Assembly (NCBI GenBank): GCA_963930775.1 | Contig: OZ005702.1 | Location: forward strand, 2,170,001-2,234,000 | Length of the DNA stretch: 64,000 nt | Direction: 5' to 3' | From: Cliona cf. orientalis | Lineage: Eukaryota; Porifera; Demospongiae; Clionaida; Clionaidae | Part shown: one piece after another, positions 35,246 through 47,200 of the stretch | Numbering within the stretch: the first letter of the stretch is position 1 | Layout of the letters: every line of letters begins with the position of its first letter | Position numbers and translations under genes: made by a program | The notes under the pieces: generated by a model | Seen by the model: the letters and a program-made list of their open reading frames with translations, nothing else | The model's database searches: none | Told to the model about the DNA's origin: nothing

Positions 35246-37136
35246 TTATATGAATGGGTTGTAGCACTCTGCCATTAGTAATAGTATAATTATCACACAT
35301 TCAATAAATTTTGTACTGAATGATACATACCAGGGTAGCTGTAGTAGCCAGAAATATAATAGCCATATGAGCATCCCACCACAAGGCCGGTGATTAGTAG
35401 ACTTATGCACAGGGTAAAGATAATGTTCACAACGGTCATCGTTAGGGAGTACTTTCCGTAGGTCTTGGCCCTGGAGTATTGTCTGTTGATTTTTGCACTT
35501 TTACTCTGAAAATTCAAGAATGCACGATAGTCAAAGTTAATTATATAATTTATTTAGCATAATATTATGTTAACTATACTTACATCAGCAACATGACCAT
35601 GTGACCTTATCACCATAATAATCATTTTAACACAGTGGTCACAGTGCAGACTTGAAAATATTAAAAATGGGGGAACTCAAATCATCTGACTCACCAGTGA
35701 AGAGAAAACTATTGCTGGAATCCCAAAGCCCAGAGAGAGCAAATTGAGAAATGCACAGATGATGGTGATAATTATGGCGAGAATAAGAAAGTCATGGGGA
35801 GCTTTGTGGGGAGGGAGATCATCAGCAACTGACGTGGGAAACAGATATCCTGGACCACCGACTGGTGGGGCCTTTTTAACAGTGAAATAGTGTACAATAA
35901 TGACAATAATTAATTTAATTAACCTTTTGGGTATTAATCTTGTATACTGTATTCCATAATATTATAATTCGTGGCTTTGGTAGGGCAAGATTATTGCGAA
36001 CTTGTACAGGAATGGCATAATAAACTAGTAGCCTCGTAGTTGGCGCATGCGCGTGCAATAGGTACCAGGCCCTCTTTTCTCCTTCTTCCGGGCCTGGGTA
36101 CGAGGCTAAATAAACTAGCTATTTCTTTAGCACTAGCTTGAGTATCTATGGCTTCATTATGAGCGATATGACCTCATGTCAAAAAATTATTCCCACATTT
36201 GTATGCCTGCAAATAAATCAATGGAATGGCTCATTGAATGTTTAGGTCCCTATCATATTAATTTTAATGATATAGGGCTATAGTTACATCCCCAGTATAA
36301 ACTTACTTTTTTGCGGTTATTAGGTAATTATGATGTAATTATGATGTAACCTATGTCGTCATAGCGCTAAAATTCAGAGCCTTTACAGAACACTTCTGAG
36401 ACCTGAAAATCCACAGAATCATATATTAACTTACATACATATCCAGCGAATACATTAAAAGCTGAGTGCTACTTTCTCCGACAAGTAATGCCGGCCGAAC
36501 TTCACGCGTTCTCTTGGCTGACGTAATCCTGTGGATAAATAAAGCTAGCCTTGCGCTATTTATAGCACGCGTCATGCCACGACCGATCTGAAGTTCGGAA
36601 GCTGTACTGTGCTGTCGAGTTCATCTCCTTTGATAGAAGCATCGAAACTCGAAGTCGAAAGTTGATCTTAGACTCCATCTCTACGATTGAGGCCCTGGCA
36701 TCGATGTGTGTATTGACGACCTTTACCACATGCACCATTAGAACTATACAACCACTGGGGATGTGGTCAAGGGTTCATAATAATAATATAGTAGACTTGA
36801 CTACTGTTTTGTTGGAAAGAGGAGCCTGGACTACTTTTTAATATATGACATGATACAACTGTGATGTGTGCCACTTGTACTATCCCTCACCGCTATGTAC
36901 TGTACTGGTCCCTGTTGATGGACACCGCCCGCCACAGCCTGAGCCGGCTGTTGGTAGACCTGGCCTTGAGGCCATGCCTGGAAGGTTGCTCCTTGTTGTA
37001 GCTGTACGTTTCCGAATGCCTGTTGCTTCGTTTCGCCTACAGTTTGATCTGGGTGAAGGGAGTCGACGTAGGCCGGGGGAGCCACGGCTTCCACGAGTGC
37101 CGCGGGTTGATCAACCTCAGGTGAATCTGTGTCCAT
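35246..37136 (-). CDS. Dispanin/CD225-like protein A'4 (206 aa, 4 exons)
   Basis: Exons are 37136-36891, 35871-35695, 35505-35331 and 35268-35246; 621 bases, 207 in-phase codons. Residues 1-82 are Pro/Gln-rich with APPAY. Exon 2 starts APPVGGPGYLFPTSV and ends in membrane segment 1 (PHDFLILAIIITIICAFL). Exon 3 has the loop SKSAKINRQYSRAKTYGK and segment 2. The outer tail is rich in Tyr and Gly, and exon 4 adds ECYNPFI. It is the intact counterpart of A'2 and shares a 152-bp promoter with B2. The tiny last exon is supported by its presence in four paralogues. Confidence 0.8.
36029..36108. mobile_element. 80-bp Mutator-like miniature element
   Basis: It starts TAGCCTCGTA and ends TACGAGGCTA. 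AATAAACTAG flanks both sides (36019-36028, 36109-36118) and occurs once at 22606-22615 in unit 1, so this is a 10-bp duplication with an empty-site control. Confidence 0.88.
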
Positions 37137-37288
37137 CTCTAGCTGGTGCGCTCATGCAGCGTTGATCACTTGAACCACACCCACTCGTATTGTTTACTCG
37201 CGCCTCGGGGTACGGGTGAAGTGTGTCATAGGGTGGAGCATCGTCACTTGAGATCTAGATATTCGTGACTCAGACTCAGAGAAACATC
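37137..37288. promoter_or_regulatory. Shared promoter region between A'4 and B2
   Basis: A 152-bp divergent spacer. Its right half (GGGTGGAGCA to GACTCAGACTCAGAGAAAC) is repeated before B-psi. No named site is claimed. Confidence 0.5.
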
Positions 37289-38698
37289 ATGGCTACAACA
37301 GTACAGCCTCAGGCGGAGCAGCCAGCGTACCTACCATCAGGAGCGGCGCCACCGGCGACGGCCGCCATGCAGCTAACCTCAGGAACGGTCATGTACTACC
37401 CTCCAGGCACAGCCGGTGTACCACAAAGAGCTGTATTGATGGTAAGGCACACACATACATGTATGGTAGTCACAGTCATAATCATACACACAGTACACAC
37501 ACTGCACTTACTTTACGTAAGAGACGGACCCATGATATGATGTGCATGTACATTTATAGACGTGGGCATCAAAAGTTTCTGCATGAGCTCCACCCACTCC
37601 ATACTGATTCCAGATACCGGATGAACAGGGGCAGAAAAGATAATTATTTCATCTCGCTGGTGTCACTTTAATAGGGGGTTTGTAGGGATTGTCATGTACT
37701 AGCGGCTGACTCTGCGGTGGCCACTGGTATGCTTGATCGAAGGAAGCTCCTATCGTTATTGCCTTAATTGCAGTACTACTGGATAAGCGCCCATGCAGGG
37801 ACACATGCATGAAGTGGGTGGAATGGATCTATTTCCATCATAGGATAGTACGTTATGTACTAATCTTCTACCAATCCCCCTTCCCCCCCCCCCTCTCCAA
37901 TACACACACACAATCACAAGATTATTCCAAGGCTGATTCATGAGCTATCATAAATTATTATTATTAATTAATTCTGATATTTCTGTAGCCTATGACTACT
38001 TCTCAGCCTCCTGAGTACGACTACACTCCAAATGACTATTTGACCCTGTCTCTCTTTGCGGCCATTTTATGTGGAATCTTCTCCCCTATAACTCTCACCA
38101 TGTCCATCCCAGCAGTCATATTCTCCCTAAAGGTAAATATTACAATGTCATGCAAGTTTACGCTGGAGTCAATCATTGTACTATCCATCAGTGAGATTCA
38201 GCCTGCTTGAACGCTACTCAATCATGATATGACTCAATTTTGTCATTTTAATGATTGAGCAACACGGAGAATAATATATTATTACTATTGTACTGAAGGT
38301 GGAGCCTGAGTATCAAAATTAATTGTGCTATACCAAACCAAATATCAAAATTTTAATAAAGTTGCGGCATGTAACGGTTTTCCCCACAATTATAATAATA
38401 CTATGACCAAATCCTAACCGCACCTTCTTTATATATCTTTTATTCTCAGCAATGCATGACGTCAATCATGCATAATATTATTTAAATATATAGTCTACTA
38501 AAGACTCTGGGGATTTATAAGTCCTCAATATTAATTATGTAGAGTCAGGAAAGTGCTAAAACTGGAAATATCACTTCTGCTCGTAACCAAGGAATGTACG
38601 CCGCCTATCTTGGTGTTGCTGCCATCGTTGCAGCGCTAGTGATTGCCATCCTAGCAACTGGACTTACCATTGGACTGTTTTATAGCTCTCGATCCTAG
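37289..38698 (+). CDS. Dispanin/CD225-like protein B2 (150 aa, 3 exons)
   Basis: Exons are 37289-37441, 37989-38132 and 38543-38698, phase 0 throughout, stop TAG. The N-terminal exon MATTVQPQAEQPAYLPSGAA is followed by QPPEYDYTPND (PPEY), membrane segment 1, loop SQESAKTGNITSARNQG, and segment 2 (about residues 118-145) with a short end YSSRS. It is the only complete B gene besides B1. The compact introns suggest fewer insertions than in B1. Confidence 0.79.
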
Positions 38699-39971
38699 CA
38701 GTAACTGTCATGGATTGATATGTTTAAGGCAATATTGCCATGGTGTTATTTAATTTTTTGACTGTAATATTATTATTGTGCTAAGATCATGTATGTCTTG
38801 TGTCCGTCTATCTGTCCATCCATAATATTATGGGAGGTCAGCGGAACTGATTGTACCTCAAGACACAAGATGCTGTGTCTTTGGACGCTGAGCGTTAGAT
38901 CCTATGACCACACTATAATATCCCTATTATAATAATAATATAATAATAATATTACATACCTGCACAAACTATGTAGTCACCATAAGGTACAATAATATTG
39001 ATGGTGTGTATGGATGCATGCATACAGTGCACATGTAGTAATCGCCATAAGGTACAATGGTGTGTATGGATGCATAGAAGTCGAGCAGACAGTCTGTCGG
39101 GCTCCACATGACTGTGCACATATAATGTACACAGTCATGTGATTACATGGGGAATTCTTACAGCCTAGCCACCAATGATATAGTATACTGTCAGAGTCCT
39201 ATAGTGTAATCAACAAGCACAGATTGCAGTCCAAAAATTTAAATTTTTTGGTCCACATATATTAGTATAAAATTTCCCCCTTTGTAGGTATGTTATATAG
39301 CCAAGCAACCTGCTAAGAATGGCCACAACAGAATTAACCTTAGTTCCTAATCTTGGGTGTCCTTTTGTGTACCCAGTTTGGGTGGGTTCCCTATTGATAA
39401 TTATCTGTCCTATTGACCCTTGTCAATTGCTAGGTGGGGTCATGGGTGTCTTGTGTGTGGATTCATCTGTGTGCATAAGATCTCCTTTGATGCTTGTGTA
39501 CTAGTATCCTGGGGAATTCCAATCTCTGACCTTTATACTACCTATTAAAATTAGGAAGTTCATTTGTTATGGTGATCACACACATTATGACATGCACCAG
39601 CTGTGGGTGCTTACCCACAGAAGTAACATGCATGGCCATAAAAATCAGTATCAATTCATAGTACATGTATATGAATAATAATTTTATACATAATCATGCG
39701 TGTTATAGGAAAAAGCGATAATAATTCATAGCATACCACAGGTCAGTTTATAATTACCCCCCTACTCTCATGTGAATGTCTTTGACAGTGCTGACATCTA
39801 AACAAAAAAAAAAAAAACAACAAACCCAGTAGCAATGCCATTGAGTATAAATTTTGTACTGTAATGTGGGTAAATCTGCAAATCTCTCTGTTCAAGTCTC
39901 AGTTTATATAGTTGTATATATTATTATTCAACAACAGGAATGACATACATGGCTTACTTATATAGTGAGAT

Positions 39972-40099
39972 TACTGTATAGCCGGAAAATTTGGTGGGGA
40001 ATTAAATTTGGCGGTTTGGCGGTCTATATTACAACTGCCAAGTTAAAATCCGCCAAAATTTCCTACTATTCTGTACCAAACCCTTCCAGCTATACAGTA
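39972..40099. mobile_element. 128-bp TA-flanked MITE
   Basis: The ends TACTGTATAGCCGGAA and TTCCAGCTATACAGTA are inverted. Interior words GGCGGTTTGGCGG/CCGCC repeat. A related degraded element lies near 44,520-44,725. Confidence 0.55.
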
Positions 40100-40403
40100 T
40101 TTCTAGAAGCATACATCAACACAAACAGGTCGTCAACATATTCTGGTTATAATTAGGATGACAGATTAACAGGTTTAGGTAATAAAAACTAACAGTTTAA
40201 CACTTCAGGCACATACAACTGAGTATAAACAACTAACGAGAACCTGAACAAGATGTGATTTTTGTGCATTATGGTAAAGGGTCATTACATATGTAAGTAG
40301 CATAATATTAAATTTTCACTTATGTAAGCGTCAAATGTTTCAAAGTGGCGTAACTTGGACATGGACGAACTTTAAAGTACCGAATTTTACTGAATTGATT
40401 CAA

Positions 40404-41041
40404 TACCGTATAGCTCCAAATTTTCGTGGCACAATATTTTCGTGAATTTCGTGATTTGACTTCTGATCACGAAAATTTTCCTCACGAAAATTAAGTATTG
40501 TTGTGGGCGTGGTTACGTTCTGTGTGCACATGCGCATCGCAAGCGCGATCGTGCGTACGTGTACGCATGCGGTACTAGTCAGCTAGTGAACGTGTGAACT
40601 GTCTGAAATGAAGTATTGAATCGCTGCTAACAATGTACAGACTCTGTACGCGTACTTTCAGAAAAAGTTGCCTACCATTGTACCAAATCCGCAAGGACCT
40701 TTGTCCAAACAACATACTTCGTCTTGTATCGAATCCGCCAACATCCACGTTGAAGAGATGGCCAAACCGACGGCAGCAGAAGGCGCTAAAGGCAGAAAGA
40801 GAGGTTCGTCTTGTCTAGTTTCTTTCTCTTCTACCTGCACTGTACTAGCCCAACGCCGAGCTAGCCACGTTCAATTGTGGGCGGAGCGACAACGTGAATT
40901 GTCCGCACGGGTGCTGCGGCGCGGCGGTAATCACGAAAAAATGTGGCGATCACGAAATTTTTATCACGAAAATTTTCAATTATGGGATTTTCAGCAATTT
41001 CACGAAAATTTTGAACCACGAAAATTTGGAGCTATACGGTA
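40404..41041. mobile_element. 638-bp TA-flanked MITE with TTTTCGTGG repeats
   Basis: The ends TACCGTATAGCTCCAAATTT and AAATTTGGAGCTATACGGTA are exact inverses. The CACGAAAATT word recurs in both arms. An internal reading frame of 145 codons has no recognisable domain and runs into the repeat words, so I do not call a gene. Confidence 0.8.
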
Positions 41042-41252
41042 TTCACCTATGTATTATTATTATGCCAAATTTCACGATTCGATACCCTTACTACTAGGGA
41101 TGTAAAAATAATAATTATTATTATTATATCAGCTCATGGGTAGATTCAAATTGAGAACTGTAGTCATCCAAGTACTGCTATAAGCACAGTCATGTGTTAC
41201 TTGATATCATGAATGCCATGGAACAAATAGATAGAGGGAGGGATTAATGAAC

Positions 41253-44200
41253 TCAGCAAGCTCCCCATGTGAGTCTCTGGACGTGATCGGTCTTCCTCTG
41301 GGTGGGCTTAATGAAGCCTAGAAACTGCATCTCGGACACCGACTGGATGAACTGAGCACTGGAAAATGTACGAGTCAAGGGGAACATCTATAATAAAAAT
41401 TTACTTCAATAGTTTCAGATCTCTGTACAAACAGATCAGTGATCATGCAGTATATAGGATCATAGATGCATATGGGTGAGTGGTAGAAGGTATAAAGTTA
41501 TACTTCACACATGTGATAGGATCATAAGCATGTGTAGGCCTATCTAGAGCTAAGTATGCATGTACAATGCTAGTAGGATACTGTAGCACTGGATCCACCT
41601 CTTCCTTTTGCTTTTTGCTTGATTTTTCCTTCCTGCCTTCTTTGCGTTGCTCTGACTCAACTACACTCACATAGGCCTGCATTGCAGCAATCATTATGAA
41701 ATATTAATTTTTATGTATGTAAGTTAATAGTTTTGTTTCTCATCTACATAGTAAATTTGGGGTTATGAAGCAGTATGTTCGGTAAAGGGTCGTCACTTGT
41801 GGATGCACAGAAGTGTTAATTTTTGATATGCTGTAATACAGTATGGGGTTGACCATCACTTTAATAATAGCAATTTTGGTCCAGAGAGGCGAGCTTCAAG
41901 GATTCACGTAACTTATTTAATGCCACTTTACAATAGTGGGGGTGAGTTGGCCCTAGAGGTGGGCAGCAGCAGCGGCCTGCATTGCTCTGATTTGCACAAA
42001 GGTAGGAGCATAATGATTATGAGCATTTATTGCAGTAGCGACCACCGTAATAATTAGCATATCGAAGCCTTTTGGTAATTACTTAAATAAAATTATTGTA
42101 CCGTGAGCCAGTCATAGAGGTTGATGTGTCTCCCACACTCGAGGTGTAGCTGGTAGGCGATGCAGAGGTCTGGAATGTTCGGGTCGAGGCTGGTCTGATC
42201 ACCGACAGACCCGGCAGAGGGAAGGTAGAAGTTAGGATCACTCATTGCAGTCTGAATGGAGGCTCGAGGGGATGGTGAGAGATGCTACCACATGTATGCA
42301 TTTACAATGTACAGTACATATATAATAATGTTATTATTATACAATGGAATATTAAAGAAAAAGTCCCACTTTAGTCTTCCTAAGCATTTCTTACCCATGG
42401 TGAAATTCACCATACATGCATCTGTCAAGCCAAACTTTTTCATTTGACGACCTTTACCTACTTCCACACAGTCTCGATAAGGATAATGATGATCTTTATC
42501 TACAATACCATTTTGATTGAGGAGACTTGATCAAAGTAGAAGAGCTCGTGAAGTGGAAGAGAGAGAGGAGAGATGAGGTGGACCTCCAGCATCTCTATCA
42601 GGTCATCGAGCAGTTGATTCTTGAGCTTATCGTAGGCGCTTGGGGCTTTGTTGCGAGAGGACAGCTGCCTCAGACGCTGGAAGGGGACAACACATAATTA
42701 CCAGTACAGCATATTGGTACTAGGCATAATAATTATTAAGGCTCATATCAGGAATGATGGGAGTATGGACTTCCAATCACAATTTAGCATTTGACGTCAT
42801 ATCATCTCTGTACTGAAGGCAATATGGCTGCTGCGGGTACATGTACTTCAAAGTTAAAGGAACCATAGGCCCTTGGGGCGGGTCAAGCAGGAAATTTTCA
42901 AGGGAGAAAACTTTCGTGGATCGGTAGGGAAAAGCATTTCACAGAATGCTAAATTAACCAATCGTATAGGTGGACATGGCATACCTAAGAAAACTTTTGC
43001 AGGTGGCTCTAAAATCGCGAAATTTGTGAAAACTTTCTCCCTCAAATTTTGGTCAATAATACTATGTAACCTTACAATTATAGGACCGATCCACCCTCCT
43101 GGCACTGATATTTGTAGCTAGTGGTGTGAAACTGTCGCTCAGTACAAACATACCTCTTGAAAACGCATTTTTCTTTCACTAGTTGTTTCTTGGATTCCCA
43201 GATTGAGACTTGAACCTTCTGCAAACAAGTATAATCTACTATAGATAAAATGTTTCACAGTGTATGGTATTTCTAGCCTAGTCCCCACTTTTCAATGATA
43301 CACGTAATACAGAAAAGTGGGAGAATCGAGTATAGAACCGTGGCAAACTATTATTAATATCATGCATGGTCTATACTATATATTTGTGGTTGAAATGTAA
43401 TTCACTATAATTATTATTATGCTCTCAGTAGCCTTGTCCCCAGGCCACTCCCATGGTAGTGGCCTGGGGACGAGGCTATGCTCTCAATATAATGAGAAAG
43501 TCTATTATATAGACTTAGTGTAGCATTGAAAAGCGGAAACAAAGCTTTTGTACATACCATCATCTATTGGTGGTGGAGCTTGCTTGTGATCCATCTCATC
43601 AAGATCACAGAGAAATTTCTCAAAGAATGCTGCAAGGTCGGCAAAGGTGGACAGCGGACTGGATATCTCCTCTACGCATTCTTGAGCTCTCGTAAGAATC
43701 TCCAGGCACTGTTTTATCGAGGCACACAACTCATCCCTTCCAAGCATTCTGTCAGTGTGTGTGTATGCACAATAATTGTAAGAGTGATGACCTTTGCCAA
43801 CCACTGGTAAGTACTTCACTCTATCTTCCGCTACTAATAACATAATAATACTGTAGCGTCCTGGGTAAGCGCCCATGGGCGCTTAAACATAACTAGTGAT
43901 TTTGGCCCGCATGGGTGCTTACCCAGGATCAAAATCCCATACGTTTGTATAGAAGCTGCTACATTGATCCCTTGAAATGGGGTACATGGACGCTTACCCG
44001 GGGAGTGGGCACTTACCTGGGACACTATGATACTATTATTAAAGCAGGTGCTATAAATTGTGTGTGTTGTACATGTACCTTAACAACGAATATGCAACTT
44101 GAAACTTTGAATTTTCCTTCATATCCTGCTCCAAGTTCAGCACATAAAGTTCATCCAGCTATATACATGATTGTTCAAATGAAAAAAAAATCAGTTCATG

Positions 44201-47200
44201 TATTCTCTTTACTGAAATTAGGGCGTACCCAACCCAAGCTACGTACACCCTCCCAACATAGTTGATCTGTTGAGGAAGTGCTACATGTACATGTACATGT
44301 ACATGTACATGCATGTACTGATAATAAATTTTTACCGTCACCAATACACACACCCACCGTCTTTCCGAGAGGAGAGTTGGGAAGGTGTTTTGTGAGGCAG
44401 TGAAGACACTCTAGGAGAGGATGGATAAGGATATGGTAGGTGGACAGATTTACCATCATCTCCTTCACAGTAGCCTAAACACATAAAGATGCAGTGTATG
44501 CATTGTGTCATGATTACCGTGTAATCATAAATGGGAAACTTTGGTGAGGTTTTAATTTGCCAATTTGGTGAATTTGGTATAGATCGCCAAATTAATTAAA
44601 AACTCACCAATTGAACTTAATACATATGGCGGTAAGCATTCAGATCGCCAAATTTAAACTTCGCCAATACCAATATGGAGAGCCATCTTGATAAATTTAA
44701 TGCTCGCCACATATACAGTATTATAAGGGATAGCTATTAGTGAATAAATTCTATATAATACTATATCGTATAACGTATGCAAGTAGCAACGCATCAAGTA
44801 GAAATGGATCCTCAGGTACACTTGGCCAATTTCACCCCCCCAAAAGGTGGGAATAGGTGCAAAGTGTGATTCAGAGAATTTACAAAATTCATATTTTCAA
44901 ATTTTTCAGGCTTTTCATAGAGGGGATCATATGGTTTTATTGCATTTTTTATGCTATTCAGGCCATTTCACATATCGAAGTGTACCTAAGGTTCCATTTC
45001 TACTACTTGATGTATTATTTAGTCTGTCTTAGTACCTTCAGCTTTGTATCGTCTTCAAGAAGTGCAATCTGTTCAGCTGGCTTAAGAGACTCCACATACC
45101 TAAGATTATACGTTATGGTATAATACACTAGATCAAGTATATATAGCAATTAGTATTTGTGTGCCGAATTAAAAAAAAAAAATAAGTACCTTTGAAACGA
45201 TGGTGTGGCTCGTATCATCTCACAGTGAGCCTTGCTCAGTGGAAGTTTCCCTCGAGAACTGTCACACAAAACACTCAGCGGCTGCCAGTAGAAATGCTCC
45301 ATCACTGCAAACTATATAGGAGGAGGAGAGAAGGAGGTGGAAAGAAAAAGATTTACTATGAAGGAAGCAATCCTACAGCGTGTTTCAGATATTCATACGT
45401 GCACTCACACATATTATAGACATGCACACACACACCATACATGGACATAGTAGTATAAGTGTAGTTCTGATTTGTTAACCATGACCCTCATCAGGCCACC
45501 CTGTGATTATCTACACTCATTCTATAGCCAGTAATTTGCCTATAAACATTAAATTTGACTAATGCATACTTGTAGACTTCTAGTGAAGTCAGTGAGGGAG
45601 AAGTTGCAGTAGTAGAACTGGTGCAGGAGATACTTCAAACACTTTGGACCGAGTCTGAACGAAACTTGCTGTGAACAGATCATGAATATCTACATGTATA
45701 ATATAGAGGGGGGAAAAAAACAATTACATGCACATGTATTATAATAGTGATTCCAGACGATCGACCTCTGGCAATAAAGCAGCCATAACTTGGTAATGGA
45801 TTTAGCTATGAACAGGAAACACAAACCAAGAGTTAGCTGAGTGAATGGCCTTTCTTCTGAACCTTGAATCAAGCAAATCGGTTAACCACACGCTTTGCGA
45901 TTTTGATTTTTAGCTCTATGGAAATTTGCATGCAAAAATCTGTTTCAGTGCGTAACTCGAACAAGCTTTGTTCTTTCAACAGGAAACACCCAGCGCTGAA
46001 TAGGCCTCGTCGAGAGGAAGCTATCGACACCTTAATCGTTTGAATTGTTATCGCCGCCACTTAGTGATATTGAGCCGAAAAATCGGACGTCTGGAATCGC
46101 TAATTATAATAATATTATACTAATTAAAGATCAAATCTACTTCGTTTTCTTCATTGGAGAACTGATACAGTAATCTTAAGGTATACATCATCATGTAGTG
46201 TAGCTAAAAGACGCTTTTGCATGCATGCTTGACAGGAGAGTATAGATACTATTAGGGGTTGAAATTTTAGTATAATTATTATACAAAGTTTAATGTGCAT
46301 AAGCAGTTATAGTTCTTGGTGGCACAAACCTCGGTGATGATCTGGCTGAGCGTCTTGGTTGGATGCTGTGCATGGAACTGCTCAATACAGAGCAGGGAGG
46401 AGGAAGAGCGTGGCAGGCTGCGGTGGATGGCACCCACTGAGGTCGCCAGACCAAGAACCAGCACTACTGGAAACTCAGGGAGATGAGGGCTGCAGAGAAA
46501 CAAGCAGGCAAACGCTTATTGTCTACTACGCATGCGCATTGAACTCGGACAGGGAACACCCACTTCCGGATATACGTGGGGGTGATGCAGGTGAGGACTA
46601 ATTGGAATTCTGTTGCACAACAGTCAGGCAATACCTACTAGGGCTGTTTTGACCTTTTTGGATTGTCTAAGCTGCCAAACTAAGGTAAGATGTGACTATT
46701 CCTTAACCGTTTGAATAATAGATGCGGATTTTAACTTCTTGTCGTATTCATTAGACTGTAAAAATCATGGCAGCTGTGGACAAAAGGTTGGGTCATGGCC
46801 AGAGGGCTGGCAAGTCACTGGGGATAACAAGCAGTGTGTCTACAAACCTCTCTAACTCTCTCCTTATGAAGTCCACCAAAACAGCCTCATCTCTTTCAAA
46901 GCCACTGACAGTGAGTCACAGTTCTGGACTGCAACTTACTACTACTTTGAAAACTACCGGTGCATCTCGTGAGCCAAGTCGATCGCTAGTAACTCAAACA
47001 AGCTTAAATCGTCAGACTAGTCTATCAGGCCAGACAAAGCTGTCGGGTTCAGGAACTTCAAGCACCACTAGTCTTTCAGCTCAGAGTTCTGTCGGCCTGA
47101 AGTCAAAATCAGAGTTGACGTCGTCAAAAACTCTGTCAAAGCCTACGTCGAGTCTCCTGAGTGGGAATGCCTCTCTTCTCCCTCACACAGCCTCATTGCT

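Larger units (their letters stand above)
38699..41252. other. Intergenic region between the dispanin array and ORC3
   Basis: No exon recognised. It contains a tandem duplication of about 50 bp near 38,980-39,082 (CCATAAGGTACAAT, GGTGTGTATGGATGCAT), a short poly-A run near 39,806, and two TA-flanked MITEs. Confidence 0.6.

Noticed and set aside
40668-41105. 145-codon plus-strand frame
   Set aside because: It is contained almost wholly in a MITE, runs through its CACGAAAATT repeats, and has no domain.
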